A stretch of 64,000 nt of DNA from Pseudomonas sp. ACN8 (GTDB lineage: Bacteria; Pseudomonadota; Gammaproteobacteria; Pseudomonadales; Pseudomonadaceae): assembly GCF_002303925.1 (NCBI RefSeq), contig NZ_MRCS01000030.1, positions 1 to 64,000 of the forward strand, given 5' to 3'. How positions within the stretch are numbered: the stretch's first letter is position 1; the number at the start of each line of letters is the position of its first letter. This document shows positions 1 to 9,203 of this stretch, in pieces. Made by a program: the position numbers and the translations under genes. The notes below the pieces were generated by a model. The model did not search any database. It worked only from the letters and a program-made list of their open reading frames with translations, and was not told the DNA's origin.

Positions 1-1895
1 GCACCTGGTTCGCGCAAAAATACTGGCCAAGACCGGTCGCCAAAAGCTACTTCAATGAATTGGCCGACGGCAGCCGCTTGACGCTGAGCTTCAAGGCCGC
101 GCTGGATAAAAGCAATGTCGAGGCCAAGGCGCTGGTGTTCGCGGATCAGGTCTATACGATCAAGGCCTTCGAGGTGGTGACGCCGACGATCACCAAGGCC
201 GAAGACTCCAAGGGCGATGAAATTCCTCAAAACGGCACCACCGCCGACACCGCCGTCACCCTCACGGGGACCGCCAGCAAGGGCCAGCAGGTCGAGGTGT
301 TTGACGGCACCACCTCCAAAGGCAAGGCGACGGCCGACCTCACGACCGGTATTTGGACCCATCCCATGACGGGCCTGAGCCTGGCCGCCCACAGTTTTAC
401 CGCCAAGGCGCTGTATGGCAGTGGCCAGGTTTCAACGCCGCCACGCACCCTGACCGTCACGGCTGTGGCAGCTCCGACCATCACCAAGGCCGAAGACTCC
501 AAGGGCGATGAAATTCCTCAAAACGGCACCACCGTCGACACCGCCGTCACCCTCACGGGGACCGCCAGCAAGGGCCAGCAGGTCGAGGTGTTTGACGGCA
601 CCACCTCCAAAGGCAAGGCCACGGCCAATGTCACAACGGGAATCTGGACCCTGACCGTCAGTGGTCTGGCGGTTGCTGCACACAGCATCACCGCCAAAGC
701 ACTCTATGGTGCGGGCGCCTCGTCAGCGGCAAGAACCTTCACCGTCACGGCCGTGGTGGCCCCGACGATCACCACGGTGAAAGGCTCGCCCAGCAATGCC
801 GACATTCCGGCGAACGGTTACACCGTGGAAACCGCCGTGGTCTTGACCGGTACAGCGAGCAAGGGCCAACAGGTCGAGGTGTTTGACGGCACCGTTTCCA
901 AAGGTAAGGCCACGGCCAATGTCACAACGGGAATCTGGACCCTGACCGTCACCGGCCTGGCGGTTGCTGCACACAGCATCACCGCCAAAGCACTCTATGG
1001 TGCGGGCGCCTCGTCAGCGGCAAGAACCTTCACCGTCACGGCGGTGGTGGCCCCGACGATCACCACGGTGAAAGGCTCGCCCAGCAATACCGACATTCCG
1101 GCGAACGGTTACACCGTGGAAACCGCCGTGGTCTTGACCGGTACAGCGAGCAAGGGCCAACAGGTCGAGGTGTTTGACGGCACCGTTTCCAAAGGTAAGG
1201 CCACGGCCAATGTCACAACGGGAATCTGGACCCTGACCGTCACCGGCCTGGCGGTTGCGGCGCACAGCATCACCGCCAAAGCACTCTATGGTGCGGGCGC
1301 CTCGTCAGCGGCCAGAACCTTCACCGTTATTCCGACGCTGGTGATTGATCCATCTCCTGTAAGCTTGAACGGAATCCGTTTGAAGGCTCAAGACTGGCCG
1401 AAAACAGGAGCTGACGCGCCTGGCACTACAGCAACCAGGACTGCGACCGGTGGCCGGCCTGCATACACTTACTCGTCTAGTAACCCCTCCGTGGCATCCG
1501 TTAATCCATCTAGCGGGAAAGTAAAAAGCGAAAAAAATGGAGTTGCCACAATTACTGTGGCCGACCAAAGCGGTCAACGTGCTTCCTACAGCGTCAACGT
1601 CTCGAACGTATATGACTTAGTTGTAAACAACAACTTAATTGACTGGACGCAAGCGTACCAGTGGAGGGATGCAACAGGTGTACGAATTCTGACTAGTAGC
1701 ATGGCGAACGCTCTATTCATCGAGAATATCAATACAAAGGCACCCTATCCACTTGCGTTCTACTGGCCAGGAGATACGCAGGATTCCATGGCTTGCCCAG
1801 CATACCAAGGAACGATATTCCAAAAAGCCGCCGGCGTTATTCATTGCCAAAGTATCTACGATAGAGCCGGGGCTTGGGGGGTAAAGAGCACTTGA
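1..1895 (+). CDS. Ig-like tandem-repeat surface protein, 5' end missing
   Basis: The frame is open from base 3, so the true start lies left of the window; the first start-like codon (TTG at 60) is internal. About 630 residues are visible. After a short lead come four copies of a 97-residue Ig-like repeat (183-1346) with the recurrent core LTGTASKGQQVEVFDGT and the ending TAKALYGAGASSAARTFTV. A Big_2-like domain follows (SSNPSVASVNPSSGKV, then GVATITV), then a C-terminal domain of about 90 residues rich in Trp and Tyr. Such stacked Ig domains usually act as a stalk presenting a terminal binding module outside the cell; that role is inferred. The last 500 bases are clearly less GC-rich than the repeats. 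The same repeat occurs in the C-terminal third of the next gene, and the terminal domain resembles the broken fragment at 6285-6616. Confidence 0.8.
   Translation, partial: TWFAQKYWPRPVAKSYFNELADGSRLTLSFKAALDKSNVEAKALVFADQVYTIKAFEVVTPTITKAEDSKGDEIPQNGTTADTAVTLTGTASKGQQVEVFDGTTSKGKATADLTTGIWTHPMTGLSLAAHSFTAKALYGSGQVSTPPRTLTVTAVAAPTITKAEDSKGDEIPQNGTTVDTAVTLTGTASKGQQVEVFDGTTSKGKATANVTTGIWTLTVSGLAVAAHSITAKALYGAGASSAARTFTVTAVVAPTITTVKGSPSNADIPANGYTVETAVVLTGTASKGQQVEVFDGTVSKGKATANVTTGIWTLTVTGLAVAAHSITAKALYGAGASSAARTFTVTAVVAPTITTVKGSPSNTDIPANGYTVETAVVLTGTASKGQQVEVFDGTVSKGKATANVTTGIWTLTVTGLAVAAHSITAKALYGAGASSAARTFTVIPTLVIDPSPVSLNGIRLKAQDWPKTGADAPGTTATRTATGGRPAYTYSSSNPSVASVNPSSGKVKSEKNGVATITVADQSGQRASYSVNVSNVYDLVVNNNLIDWTQAYQWRDATGVRILTSSMANALFIENINTKAPYPLAFYWPGDTQDSMACPAYQGTIFQKAAGVIHCQSIYDRAGAWGVKST
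183..1346 (+). repeat. Four tandem 291-base repeats encoding Ig-like domains
   Basis: Units start near 183, 474, 765 and 1056, each 291 bases (97 codons). Units 1 and 2 share their first part almost base for base. Units 3 and 4 differ at only a few positions over the whole unit. Unit 2 joins the front of unit 1 to the back of unit 3, as expected from unequal crossing-over or gene conversion. The copy number is probably unstable. Confidence 0.9.
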
Positions 1896-2026
1896 CTTTT
1901 TAATGAGCGATATACGCCCCCCCATATACCTTAGATACTATGAACAGACGTCCACCCGTTTACAATCGTTTCCCGCGTTTGCTTGCCTTAAATAGGAAGC
2001 GATGAAACGGAAAAACGTGAGTCCAT

Positions 2027-2062
2027 CTCAAACACCATCCCCATACGGCGATGGTGTTTGAG
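2027..2062. other. 13-bp perfect hairpin in the 1896-2368 gap
   Basis: Arms 2027-2039 (CTCAAACACCATC) and 2050-2062 (GATGGTGTTTGAG) pair perfectly around a 10-base loop, 130 bases after the stop of the first gene. No T-run follows, so it is not a standard intrinsic terminator; it may protect the 3' end of the mRNA. Apart from this hairpin and the element at 2271-2291 the 473-base gap shows nothing recognisable. A 65-codon open frame at 2146-2343 has no coding character. Confidence 0.5.
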
Positions 2063-2270
2063 GCTTGCTCCTAAAGCTGGCGATTTTTCGATGGAGGAAG
2101 ATTAACAAAGCGACTTATTGCGCGGGATAATGCCGTCCCAGGAAAGTGCTCCCCCCCGCTCAATACGTCCCACATAGGTTTTGCCTGGATGCTTCTCCAG
2201 CCTCAAACAGCCGATTGATGGTTCGAGCTGCTTTGCGCTACCCCCTACCACTCATCGAAAACCCACCCCA

Positions 2271-2291
2271 ACCTGTTATTTCTGACAGTAG
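2271..2291 (+). promoter_or_regulatory. 21-base element shared with 13484-13504
   Basis: This stretch, 77 bases upstream of the ATG at 2369, is identical base for base to the minus strand of 13484-13504, which lies 129 bases upstream of the gene starting at 13354. Its core CTGTTATTTCTGACAG is an imperfect dyad. The flanking DNA is not conserved between the two sites. Position, orientation relative to the genes and symmetry suggest a common operator or activator site. I do not recognise the regulator. Confidence 0.5.
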
Positions 2292-2368
2292 CCAACACCT
2301 CCGCCCTGGGGCCCAATCGAACGATCTATTCGTACCTGAATAGCATCACATCGACGAGGGCTTTTTCC

Positions 2369-5300
2369 ATGTCGCATTTCCGCTCGTTTCTGTTTCCGGT
2401 TTTCCCGGCCGCCATTTCCCCTCTTGCTCTACGCCCCTTGCTGATTGCCGGCATGACGCATCCGGTCGTTGACGGTGACGGTGGCCTCAACATCCACGCC
2501 GTCGAAGAGTACCCCGAAGGCATTTTGTGTGCCGTCAACGCTTACAGCTTTCCAATGCTCGACGGCGATACGCTGGATATCTACTGGGGCACCGAGAAGC
2601 TCCTTACCCGGATTGTCGAGCCAGATGAAATCGACAAGACCGTGTTTTTTTTCCTGCCTGCCGAGGCTATCGTTTCCGGCTGGGTCGAGGAGGTCTACTA
2701 CGTGCTGACCCGTCAGGGTGAACCCGTACCCGATGATCCGGCCGTGCCGTTGCGGTTGTTGGTGAAACTGGATCGGCCGGCCGGGCGCGACAAAGACCCT
2801 CATCTACCGGGCCATTCCGAATTGCATATTGCGCAACTGCCGGAAGACGTGATCAAAAACGGCGTGGATGCCGAGTGGGCGCAAAGGGGTGTGCCCATGA
2901 CCATCGGCGTGTACCCGAACATCGCCGTGCGCGATGTGGTCCAGGTGAAATGGGGCAGCGCTTATCTGGCACCTCACTTTGTCACGACGGCACAAGTTGA
3001 TGGCTCCGAGCCTATCGTGATCACCGCCACGCAGGCCGACATACTGGCGGGCGGCGACAGCGCGGCACTGATGGTGCAATACGAGGTCCACGACGAAGTC
3101 TGGAACTACTCCGAACAATGGTCGCAAGCCACCACCGTGCGGGTGGAGGCAGGCGCCTGGCGTCTGGACCCACCGATGATCCGGGAGTCGGACAACGGTG
3201 TGATCGACCTCAAGAAACTGAACCAGAAAGACGTGACAGTACAAGTCCTGGTCGTGGGCACTGATTTCGACCTGGGCGATACGGTCACGATGACCTGGAT
3301 CGGCACGCCGCTCACTGGCAACCCGCTGATTCATACCGAATCATGGACCGTGGACAACATCCCCAGTGTCAAGGATTTCATGGTGCCTTACGCCGAGGTC
3401 CGCGCCATCGCCATGGGCTCGGCCGACGCCTCCTACGTCCTGACCAAACGCAATGGCGGCCCACCGCTCTCCTCCAAACGCGCCTTCGCCAGTGTGATCG
3501 GCGATGTGTATGCGCATCCGGCACCGACCATTCGGGAGCTGGTCGGCAACCTCCTCGAGCCTGACAACTCCATTGCCACCGTAGACATCACTTACCCGGG
3601 AATGACCAACGGCGACTTCATCAACCTGAGATGGCTGGGCACCCGATCCAATGGTCAGCCCTATGTCCATGGCGAGGAGTACACCGTCAGCAAGGGGGAC
3701 GCCGAGCGCAAGAAGATCACGATTTACGTGCTGAGTGAACACATCGCCGTTCTGGCTGACGGCAAGCTGGACTTGTCGTATGTGGTGTCCAACGATAAAG
3801 CGGTAATTTATGGGGTCAGCGAGTCCGAGCACCTGCTGGTCGATGTCAAGGCCATCCGCGCCACGCTGCCGGCGCCAAAGGTAGTGGAGGCCGACGACGA
3901 CGTGCTGGACCCGTCAAAAATTTTCGATAACGCCACGGTACGGATCGAATACCTTGGGACACTCAAAGGCGACATTCTGACGTATTACTGGACGGGTATC
4001 AGCGCTGGCAGCAGTACCAGCGACTGGCTACCGATCACGTCCGTCATTGCGGGCAAGCCGGTAAACTTCCGGGTCGACGCCTGGTTTGTCTCGGCCAACA
4101 TCGGGCAGTACGTCAAGGTCAGGTACACCCTCAAACACGCCGGCACCGGCCTGACGAGTTACTCGGCGACGCTGAATCTGTTGATTGGTCAACTGGTGGG
4201 AGAGCTTCCGCCACCGAGGGTGATTCAGGCCCCGGATGACGAGCTTGATCCCATGAATGCGACCCAGGGCGTGGACGTATCGGTCGAATACGCAAACATG
4301 GATCCGGCACTGGACACCATTGCCTTGAAATGGCGCGGCACACCCGGTGCGGGCACATCGGAAGATCTGGAATTACCGGCAGACGCCAGTGGCCGGGTGA
4401 AGTTCTCTCTGCCGTCCTCTGTCGTAGGGCCGAACATCGGTAAAAGCGTTGCAGTGTCCTATGAGGTCAAGCGCTACAATTTCTGGAAACCCTCCGATTT
4501 GCTGACCCTCAATGTGTTGAGGTTTCAAGATCCCGATAACCAGCTTCCGCGCCCACAAGTGCCCCAGGCCCCCAACGGCATCCTTGACCTGATGACCTTT
4601 GCCGGCGACGCCAGAGTCACTGTCGATAAATGGCCATTTATCGCGCTCAAACAACGCATCTGGCTAAGGCTGCAAGGCAAGACCGTTTCCGGTGCGACTC
4701 ACACGATTGAACTGCTCGACGGTACGGAGATCACACAGACACAACTCGCCAACGGCCTCAATGAAACCCTCCTCAGATCCGAACTGTTGAAACTGGGTCA
4801 CGCTTCACCGGCGACGGTGATCTGCAAGGTTGCCTTCGATGGCGACTCGCAGGAACACACGGCCATCGAGTTTCCGCGTCTGGCGCTGACCGTCAAAACC
4901 CGGTACGACTACCTGACGCCGGAGATTACTGACGTGGCTGACCCGAAAGGTACGGTGGGCGAGGGCGAATCCACTTACTTCAGGCAAGTGACCATCACCG
5001 GGACGGCGACGCGGGGCGAGAAGGTTGAACTGTTTGACGGTTCCACGTCACTTGGGCCAACCGATGTTGATAGTGCGGGTATCTGGACAAAGGTGCTGAG
5101 CAATCTGGTCGTGAAGGGCTACCACATTATCGCGCGCGCCCTGTATGACGCAGCCCCGGTGGACAGTCTGCCAAGGACATTTTCAGTGGCCGAGAGCGTG
5201 ACGCCGACCATTAATACTGTTACTGACGCGGGAGGCTCCGACATCAAGAATGGGGAGCACACAACGGAACCGTCCGTGGCTATCAGTGGCGGAGCCACCG

Positions 5301-5914
5301 GTAACGTCACGATCAGGCTCTATGACGGCAGTACCTTCCTGCGGGAGGTTCCCGTTAACAGTAATGTTTGGGATCTACCCCAAACAACTTTCAACCCGGG
5401 TCTTCATACAATTACTGCTCACAGCACTAATGGTTCGGGACTTATATCCCTCCCGCACAGTTTCACCAGCATTGCACCACTCGTGCGCGACTTGACCGAT
5501 TTTTCCAATCAAAACTGGAATGGCTGGGCAGGCGGACCTGGTGTGGATCCCCGCGATCTGTTACTGGTCAATATCGGAGGCAACTGGGTATTCCAAAACT
5601 ACACTCATACTGAAAAGTCCAATGGTGTCATCATTAAAAAGACCCTGAACAACTTGCGAGCAGGCCGCAGTTATCGGTTTTCCCTCAAGATCATTCGGGT
5701 CAATGGACGATACGAAGTACCAAGAATATCGATCAGAGCCGCCGACAATACGGTTGCAGGCCCGACCAATATCACTTCGTTGACCAATTGGATAACCCTC
5801 TCAGGCACCTTCGTTTCTACCAGTATGCAAATCGTACTGGATGTCTACAGTCATGTCGCAACGGGCCAGGGTAACGACTATCAAATTGACGATATCGAGA
5901 TCGTTCCATTGTAA
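2369..5914 (+). CDS. 1181-residue multidomain Ig-like protein with a jelly-roll-like C-terminus
   Basis: The ATG at 2369 has GAGG about nine bases upstream. No clear cleavable signal peptide is seen; the first 28 residues are fairly hydrophobic but broken by Arg. Residues of about 250-850 hold four or five copies of a domain of about 100 residues. Each begins P-x-V/I-x-E-A-x-D-D-x-L-D-P and continues with V-x-Y, G-D-x-I-x-L-x-W-x-G-T and V-x-Y-x-V-K-R. The same domain occurs in the minus-strand proteins at 9204-11153 and 11381-13354. Residues of about 850-1035 are two Ig-like repeats of the type in the first gene (VELFDGSTSLG, IRLYDGSTF). The last 145 residues look like a carbohydrate-binding jelly roll (WNGWAGGP, RAGRSYRFSLKI, YQIDDIEIV). 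Function is unknown; a surface or secreted adhesin-like role is inferred from architecture only. Confidence 0.75.
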   Translation: MSHFRSFLFPVFPAAISPLALRPLLIAGMTHPVVDGDGGLNIHAVEEYPEGILCAVNAYSFPMLDGDTLDIYWGTEKLLTRIVEPDEIDKTVFFFLPAEAIVSGWVEEVYYVLTRQGEPVPDDPAVPLRLLVKLDRPAGRDKDPHLPGHSELHIAQLPEDVIKNGVDAEWAQRGVPMTIGVYPNIAVRDVVQVKWGSAYLAPHFVTTAQVDGSEPIVITATQADILAGGDSAALMVQYEVHDEVWNYSEQWSQATTVRVEAGAWRLDPPMIRESDNGVIDLKKLNQKDVTVQVLVVGTDFDLGDTVTMTWIGTPLTGNPLIHTESWTVDNIPSVKDFMVPYAEVRAIAMGSADASYVLTKRNGGPPLSSKRAFASVIGDVYAHPAPTIRELVGNLLEPDNSIATVDITYPGMTNGDFINLRWLGTRSNGQPYVHGEEYTVSKGDAERKKITIYVLSEHIAVLADGKLDLSYVVSNDKAVIYGVSESEHLLVDVKAIRATLPAPKVVEADDDVLDPSKIFDNATVRIEYLGTLKGDILTYYWTGISAGSSTSDWLPITSVIAGKPVNFRVDAWFVSANIGQYVKVRYTLKHAGTGLTSYSATLNLLIGQLVGELPPPRVIQAPDDELDPMNATQGVDVSVEYANMDPALDTIALKWRGTPGAGTSEDLELPADASGRVKFSLPSSVVGPNIGKSVAVSYEVKRYNFWKPSDLLTLNVLRFQDPDNQLPRPQVPQAPNGILDLMTFAGDARVTVDKWPFIALKQRIWLRLQGKTVSGATHTIELLDGTEITQTQLANGLNETLLRSELLKLGHASPATVICKVAFDGDSQEHTAIEFPRLALTVKTRYDYLTPEITDVADPKGTVGEGESTYFRQVTITGTATRGEKVELFDGSTSLGPTDVDSAGIWTKVLSNLVVKGYHIIARALYDAAPVDSLPRTFSVAESVTPTINTVTDAGGSDIKNGEHTTEPSVAISGGATGNVTIRLYDGSTFLREVPVNSNVWDLPQTTFNPGLHTITAHSTNGSGLISLPHSFTSIAPLVRDLTDFSNQNWNGWAGGPGVDPRDLLLVNIGGNWVFQNYTHTEKSNGVIIKKTLNNLRAGRSYRFSLKIIRVNGRYEVPRISIRAADNTVAGPTNITSLTNWITLSGTFVSTSMQIVLDVYSHVATGQGNDYQIDDIEIVPL

Positions 5915-5930
5915 GTTGTAGAGCACGCCA

Positions 5931-5967
5931 CCTCCCCCCTGCGATGAGCGGGGGGGGGACTTTTTTT
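5931..5967 (+). terminator. Intrinsic terminator of the 1181-residue protein gene
   Basis: A C-rich arm (5931-5939) pairs with a run of nine G (5950-5958) around a short loop, followed by seven T at 5961-5967. It lies 17 bases after the stop codon. Confidence 0.8.
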
Positions 5968-5972
5968 CTACC

Positions 5973-6275
5973 CTAACCCAACACCTCCGCCAGCCCGCTC
6001 TCTTCAACCCGCTTCGGATGCGCACTGCGTTCGTGCACATGGCTTTGCGGTGTACGGTCAATCAGCAGGCTCAGCAGTTCCGGGCGGCTGTAGTGGCCGC
6101 GTGAATCCATCATGCGTTTGCGCTTGTCGATCAGGCCCATGTCGAGGTCGGCGATCACCTCGCCCTCATCTTCCTGCAACGAACCCAGCACCGAGCCATT
6201 CGGGCTGATGATTGCGGTATAGCAACCGCCGGAAATCGGGCCGATGGCGCAACCGGTATCAGCCATGATCTGCGC
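5973..6275 (-). pseudogene. Nitrilase, C-terminal fragment only
   Basis: The last 100 or so residues of a nitrilase/cyanide hydratase-type enzyme read leftwards to a TAG at 5973-5975. The signature includes GPISGGCYTAIISPNG, GHYSRPELLSLLIDRTP and a C-terminal ESGLAEVLG. Full-length family members have about 300-350 residues, so the Glu-Lys-Cys catalytic core is gone. The frame is closed by a stop just upstream of 6275, where nitrilase similarity also ends. On the other side of that point begins the tail of an unrelated Ig-repeat protein on the opposite strand. This looks like a deletion or insertion junction that destroyed both genes. Confidence 0.8.
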
Positions 6276-6284
6276 CTGTTATTA

Positions 6285-6616
6285 CGGCACGGGGTGCGGT
6301 CAATCAGTCCTTGAGCTACACCGTAACCGTCACGGGTGTTATCCATTGCGTGGGCTTGGGAAGGAGCACATGGGCCGGAATCAATACAGCAGCCACTCAA
6401 GCTGGGGCGCGGATACCCAGTCATGCTGAACTGTATGAACTTCATCAGGCGTATGGTTCACGCTGGCCCATGGGCAATGCACTTTATTGGTCGACAACCC
6501 CCGGTCCCATTATTTGGCCATTTCAGAGCAAAAGATGTATGAACATTGTTACTTCCGCGAATGGCAACGTTCCTGAACAAGGGGGTAGCACCGCCCTCGG
6601 TGTTGGATTTAGATAA
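6285..6616 (+). pseudogene. Tail fragment of an Ig-repeat surface protein
   Basis: The open frame runs through ASxTVTV-type Ig ending (LSYTVTVTGV) into a terminal domain with WAGINTAATQAG, RIPSHAELYELHQAYG, WP and YWSTTPG, ending in a TAA at 6614-6616. It has no start codon with a ribosome site. The join of Ig ending to terminal domain mirrors the C-terminus of the protein ending at 1895 (SYSVNVSN followed by WTQAYQW, RIL, FYWPGD). It is therefore read as the 3' remnant of a paralogue whose 5' part was lost at the junction near 6275. Confidence 0.7.
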
Positions 6617-6624
6617 TCGCTCAT

Positions 6625-6660
6625 AAAAAACGCCTCGCACATTGCGAGGCGTTTTTTTTT
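6625..6660. terminator. Bidirectional intrinsic terminator
   Basis: Arms CGCCTCGC (6631-6638) and GCGAGGCG (6644-6651) enclose a 5-base loop. A T-run follows on the plus strand (6652-6660) and an A-run precedes (6625-6630), so it can stop transcription from the plus-strand fragment and from the minus-strand autotransporter ending at 6682. Confidence 0.9.
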
Positions 6661-6681
6661 GGAACCCTTCACACCAAGCGT

Positions 6682-8970
6682 TTAAAAACCCCAACGAAAC
6701 CCCACATTCACCCCATACGGCTGTTCGATGTTCTCACCGTTGCTGTAATCGAAATCGGCATGCACTTGCACGTCCTTGGTCACCGCCAATGCAACGCCCA
6801 ACCCCAGCAGCCCGCGAGTGCCGGACAAATCGTTGTTGAACTGGTTGTCGTGGTTGACGGTGACGCGGTTGTTGTTGATGAACTCTTGCTGCACGGCGGC
6901 ACGCACATAAGGTTGCGCGATCATGCCGTTGTCCAAGTTGAAGGTACGGCCGGCGGTGGCGCCGGCTTCGCCGAGAACGGAACGTGCACGATCACCGTCG
7001 GCGTTCATGCCGTTGTCCAGGTCATAGTCGCTACCTTGAATCACCGCGGTCGACAGTTTGGCGTACGGCTCGACGAAGTAGCCCCTGTCCAGCTTGATGT
7101 TGCGCCCGAACTCGGCGGAAGCGCTGATGCCGGAGCTGCGGTAGTCGCCCTTGCTGCGCGAGCCGTCGCTCATGCTGACTTTGGCTTCATTGTGATAGCG
7201 GTTGAACCTGAGCGTGGCGTCGAAGTAGTACCCCGTCTCGGCGTCCAGCCAGGTCGCGTATGGCCCCAGGTAGTAGCTGTTGATGGTCCCGGACGTGCCC
7301 TGCTCGACGTTCAGGTCGGAATCGCTGTAACCGGTCATGATACCTGCCAGCCACTGGCTCTCGCCCAAACGCACATCCGCCCCCAGGGACAGGCCTTGCT
7401 GGGTTTGCTGATAGGCCACGCCGGAACCGGAAGACACGTTGTATTTGTTGCCGTAGCCACGCATCCAGAAGCCGGTTTTACCGCCGTTGAAACGCAGTTC
7501 GCCCATGCGGCTGCGCAGCGATGCACCCTCGGCATACAGGATGGTGATCGGTGCGTTGAACAAGGCCAGCACCGAGCGCGCGCCAGGGCTGACGGTCTTG
7601 GTGGTCGGGTCGAGGAACCATTCTGTCCCCCCTGCCCCCGTGCTGCGCTGGGCCAGGTCGTAGGACCAGGTACCCACGTCGACCGCGCCACCTTCGAGCG
7701 AGAATTTCGCATCGCCCGCCGCGGTGTGCACCAGGGTCAAGGCCTGCGGTGACGCCGCGTCCAGCCCGGAGGCGGCCACGGCCAGGCCGAAGTCGCCCGT
7801 CGCCACACCGGTAACGTTGAGGAAGTCGCGGTTGCCGGTGGCGAAGTCACCCTTCATGGCAAACACACCGTTGCCCGCCAGTGTCCCGACATTCAATTGA
7901 TAGTAGGTAGCCGGGGCACCCGCCGCGCCAAAGCTGACACGACCGTCATTCATGGCCAGTGTGCCGATGCTGTCGTTGCCGGTGAGCGTCCAGTTCGAAC
8001 CGCTGTTGATGGTGACACCGTTGGCCTTGTCGAGGCGGCCGGTGAGGGTCGAACCGTTTTGCAGGGTGACGTTGGCCGTCGAGGCATCATCGACCTTCAC
8101 CACATCGCCGACCATGTGTCCGCCATCGAACGTCAGGTTCGCAGTGCTGCCACCGTCGACGCTCACGTTGCCTTGCAGGGTGCTGTTGGCCACTTTCAAG
8201 GCCGCCGTGGAGGCCCCTTTTATCATCAGAAGTTGGTTGTCTTTCCCTTGCAGCGTGGAATTGTTCAGCACTTCGATATTCGCGCTGATACCGGTATCCA
8301 CCACAATCGCCGCGCCGTTACGGCCTGTCACGCTGGCGTTGTCCAGGACCAGCGAGTTGTTGCCCAAGCGAGACGGATCGCGGGCCATGCGCACACCCGC
8401 CGCATCACCGCTTATGCGGGTACCCGCCGTCGCGCGCACATCACCACCGAGGATATTCAAGCCAACGCTGTTGGTGCCTGTTCCGGTGATTTCGGTATTG
8501 ATAAGCGTAAGGGTACTCAAGCCTGTGACTTGAGCGCCGGCGTCACCCCCGCGGTAAAAACCACCTGTGGCGGTTACCGTCGAGCCTTGCGTCGAAGAAC
8601 TCAGCCGATTGACCGCCAGAGCCAGGGTATCGCTGGTGACGCTGGCCTGGTTGAGCGTCCCTTGGCTATTGGTAATGGTGACCCCTTCGATACCGCTTCT
8701 CGCCGTAATGGTCGCGCCATTGATGTTCAGTGTCGACCCACCGGTCGCGGTAATCTCATTGGTATTGGCGCCTGTGACATTGAGCACGCCGTTGTTGCGC
8801 ACCAGGTAGTCAATGGTTGGCGTCGTTGCATCGATGTCCAGCGTGGTGTTATCGACGATGGTCGCTGCCAGTGCGGCAGGGCTCAGAAAAAAAAATGCCG
8901 GTATGGCTACCAGCATTTGAAATGGGCCTGCGAAGGCAGGTTTGTGCGATTTGCTATTGCCGATGTTCAT
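6682..8970 (-). CDS. Autotransporter (type Va), pertactin-like passenger
   Basis: The ATG at 8970 is chosen because CGGAG lies eight bases upstream; a TTG at 8991 would add seven residues. The product has 762 residues. An extended N-terminal signal peptide (hydrophobic MLVAIPAFFFLSPAALA) is followed by a passenger of about 430 residues. The passenger is rich in Asn, Thr, Gly and short beta-helix repeats such as VLNVTGANT and TLNINGATITA. The C-terminal 300 residues form the autotransporter beta-barrel: GFWMRGYGNKYNV, LSLGADVRLGESQWLAGIMTGYSDSDL, and a terminal aromatic residue (FRWGF). No protease motif was noticed in the passenger. It should be displayed on or released from the outer membrane; the target is unknown. 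A bidirectional terminator lies just past the stop. Confidence 0.9.
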   Translation of the reverse strand: MNIGNSKSHKPAFAGPFQMLVAIPAFFFLSPAALAATIVDNTTLDIDATTPTIDYLVRNNGVLNVTGANTNEITATGGSTLNINGATITARSGIEGVTITNSQGTLNQASVTSDTLALAVNRLSSSTQGSTVTATGGFYRGGDAGAQVTGLSTLTLINTEITGTGTNSVGLNILGGDVRATAGTRISGDAAGVRMARDPSRLGNNSLVLDNASVTGRNGAAIVVDTGISANIEVLNNSTLQGKDNQLLMIKGASTAALKVANSTLQGNVSVDGGSTANLTFDGGHMVGDVVKVDDASTANVTLQNGSTLTGRLDKANGVTINSGSNWTLTGNDSIGTLAMNDGRVSFGAAGAPATYYQLNVGTLAGNGVFAMKGDFATGNRDFLNVTGVATGDFGLAVAASGLDAASPQALTLVHTAAGDAKFSLEGGAVDVGTWSYDLAQRSTGAGGTEWFLDPTTKTVSPGARSVLALFNAPITILYAEGASLRSRMGELRFNGGKTGFWMRGYGNKYNVSSGSGVAYQQTQQGLSLGADVRLGESQWLAGIMTGYSDSDLNVEQGTSGTINSYYLGPYATWLDAETGYYFDATLRFNRYHNEAKVSMSDGSRSKGDYRSSGISASAEFGRNIKLDRGYFVEPYAKLSTAVIQGSDYDLDNGMNADGDRARSVLGEAGATAGRTFNLDNGMIAQPYVRAAVQQEFINNNRVTVNHDNQFNNDLSGTRGLLGLGVALAVTKDVQVHADFDYSNGENIEQPYGVNVGFRWGF

Positions 8971-9203
8971 AAAATGGCTCCGATTGATCAAGGCCTCACG
9001 TCTTTCATGAAACAGCGCAAAAGACTACGAGGGCAGCAGACAATACCCAGTACTTGCAAACATGAATGTAGGAGTAATCCTTTTTTAGCCGCGAGTAATT
9101 CCAGGGTTCATTCCGAAAGCTCCGTCATCAGAGACTTGTTCAACGAAAGACCCCCGAAAGCGGAAGGCGCATGACGCGCCTCCCGCCGGCTATTCAAATC
9201 ACC

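Noticed and set aside
2146..2343. A 65-codon open frame in the gap before the 1181-residue gene
   Set aside because: No ribosome site, no domain, and it covers the 21-base shared element.
6760..9174. Two long plus-strand open frames (330 and 425 codons) across the autotransporter
   Set aside because: They are shadows of the GC-rich autotransporter gene, which has a clear signal peptide and beta-barrel.
9150..9203. AGGCGC/GCGCCT hairpin after the 649-residue gene as a terminator
   Set aside because: Only six pairs and no T-run on the minus strand.
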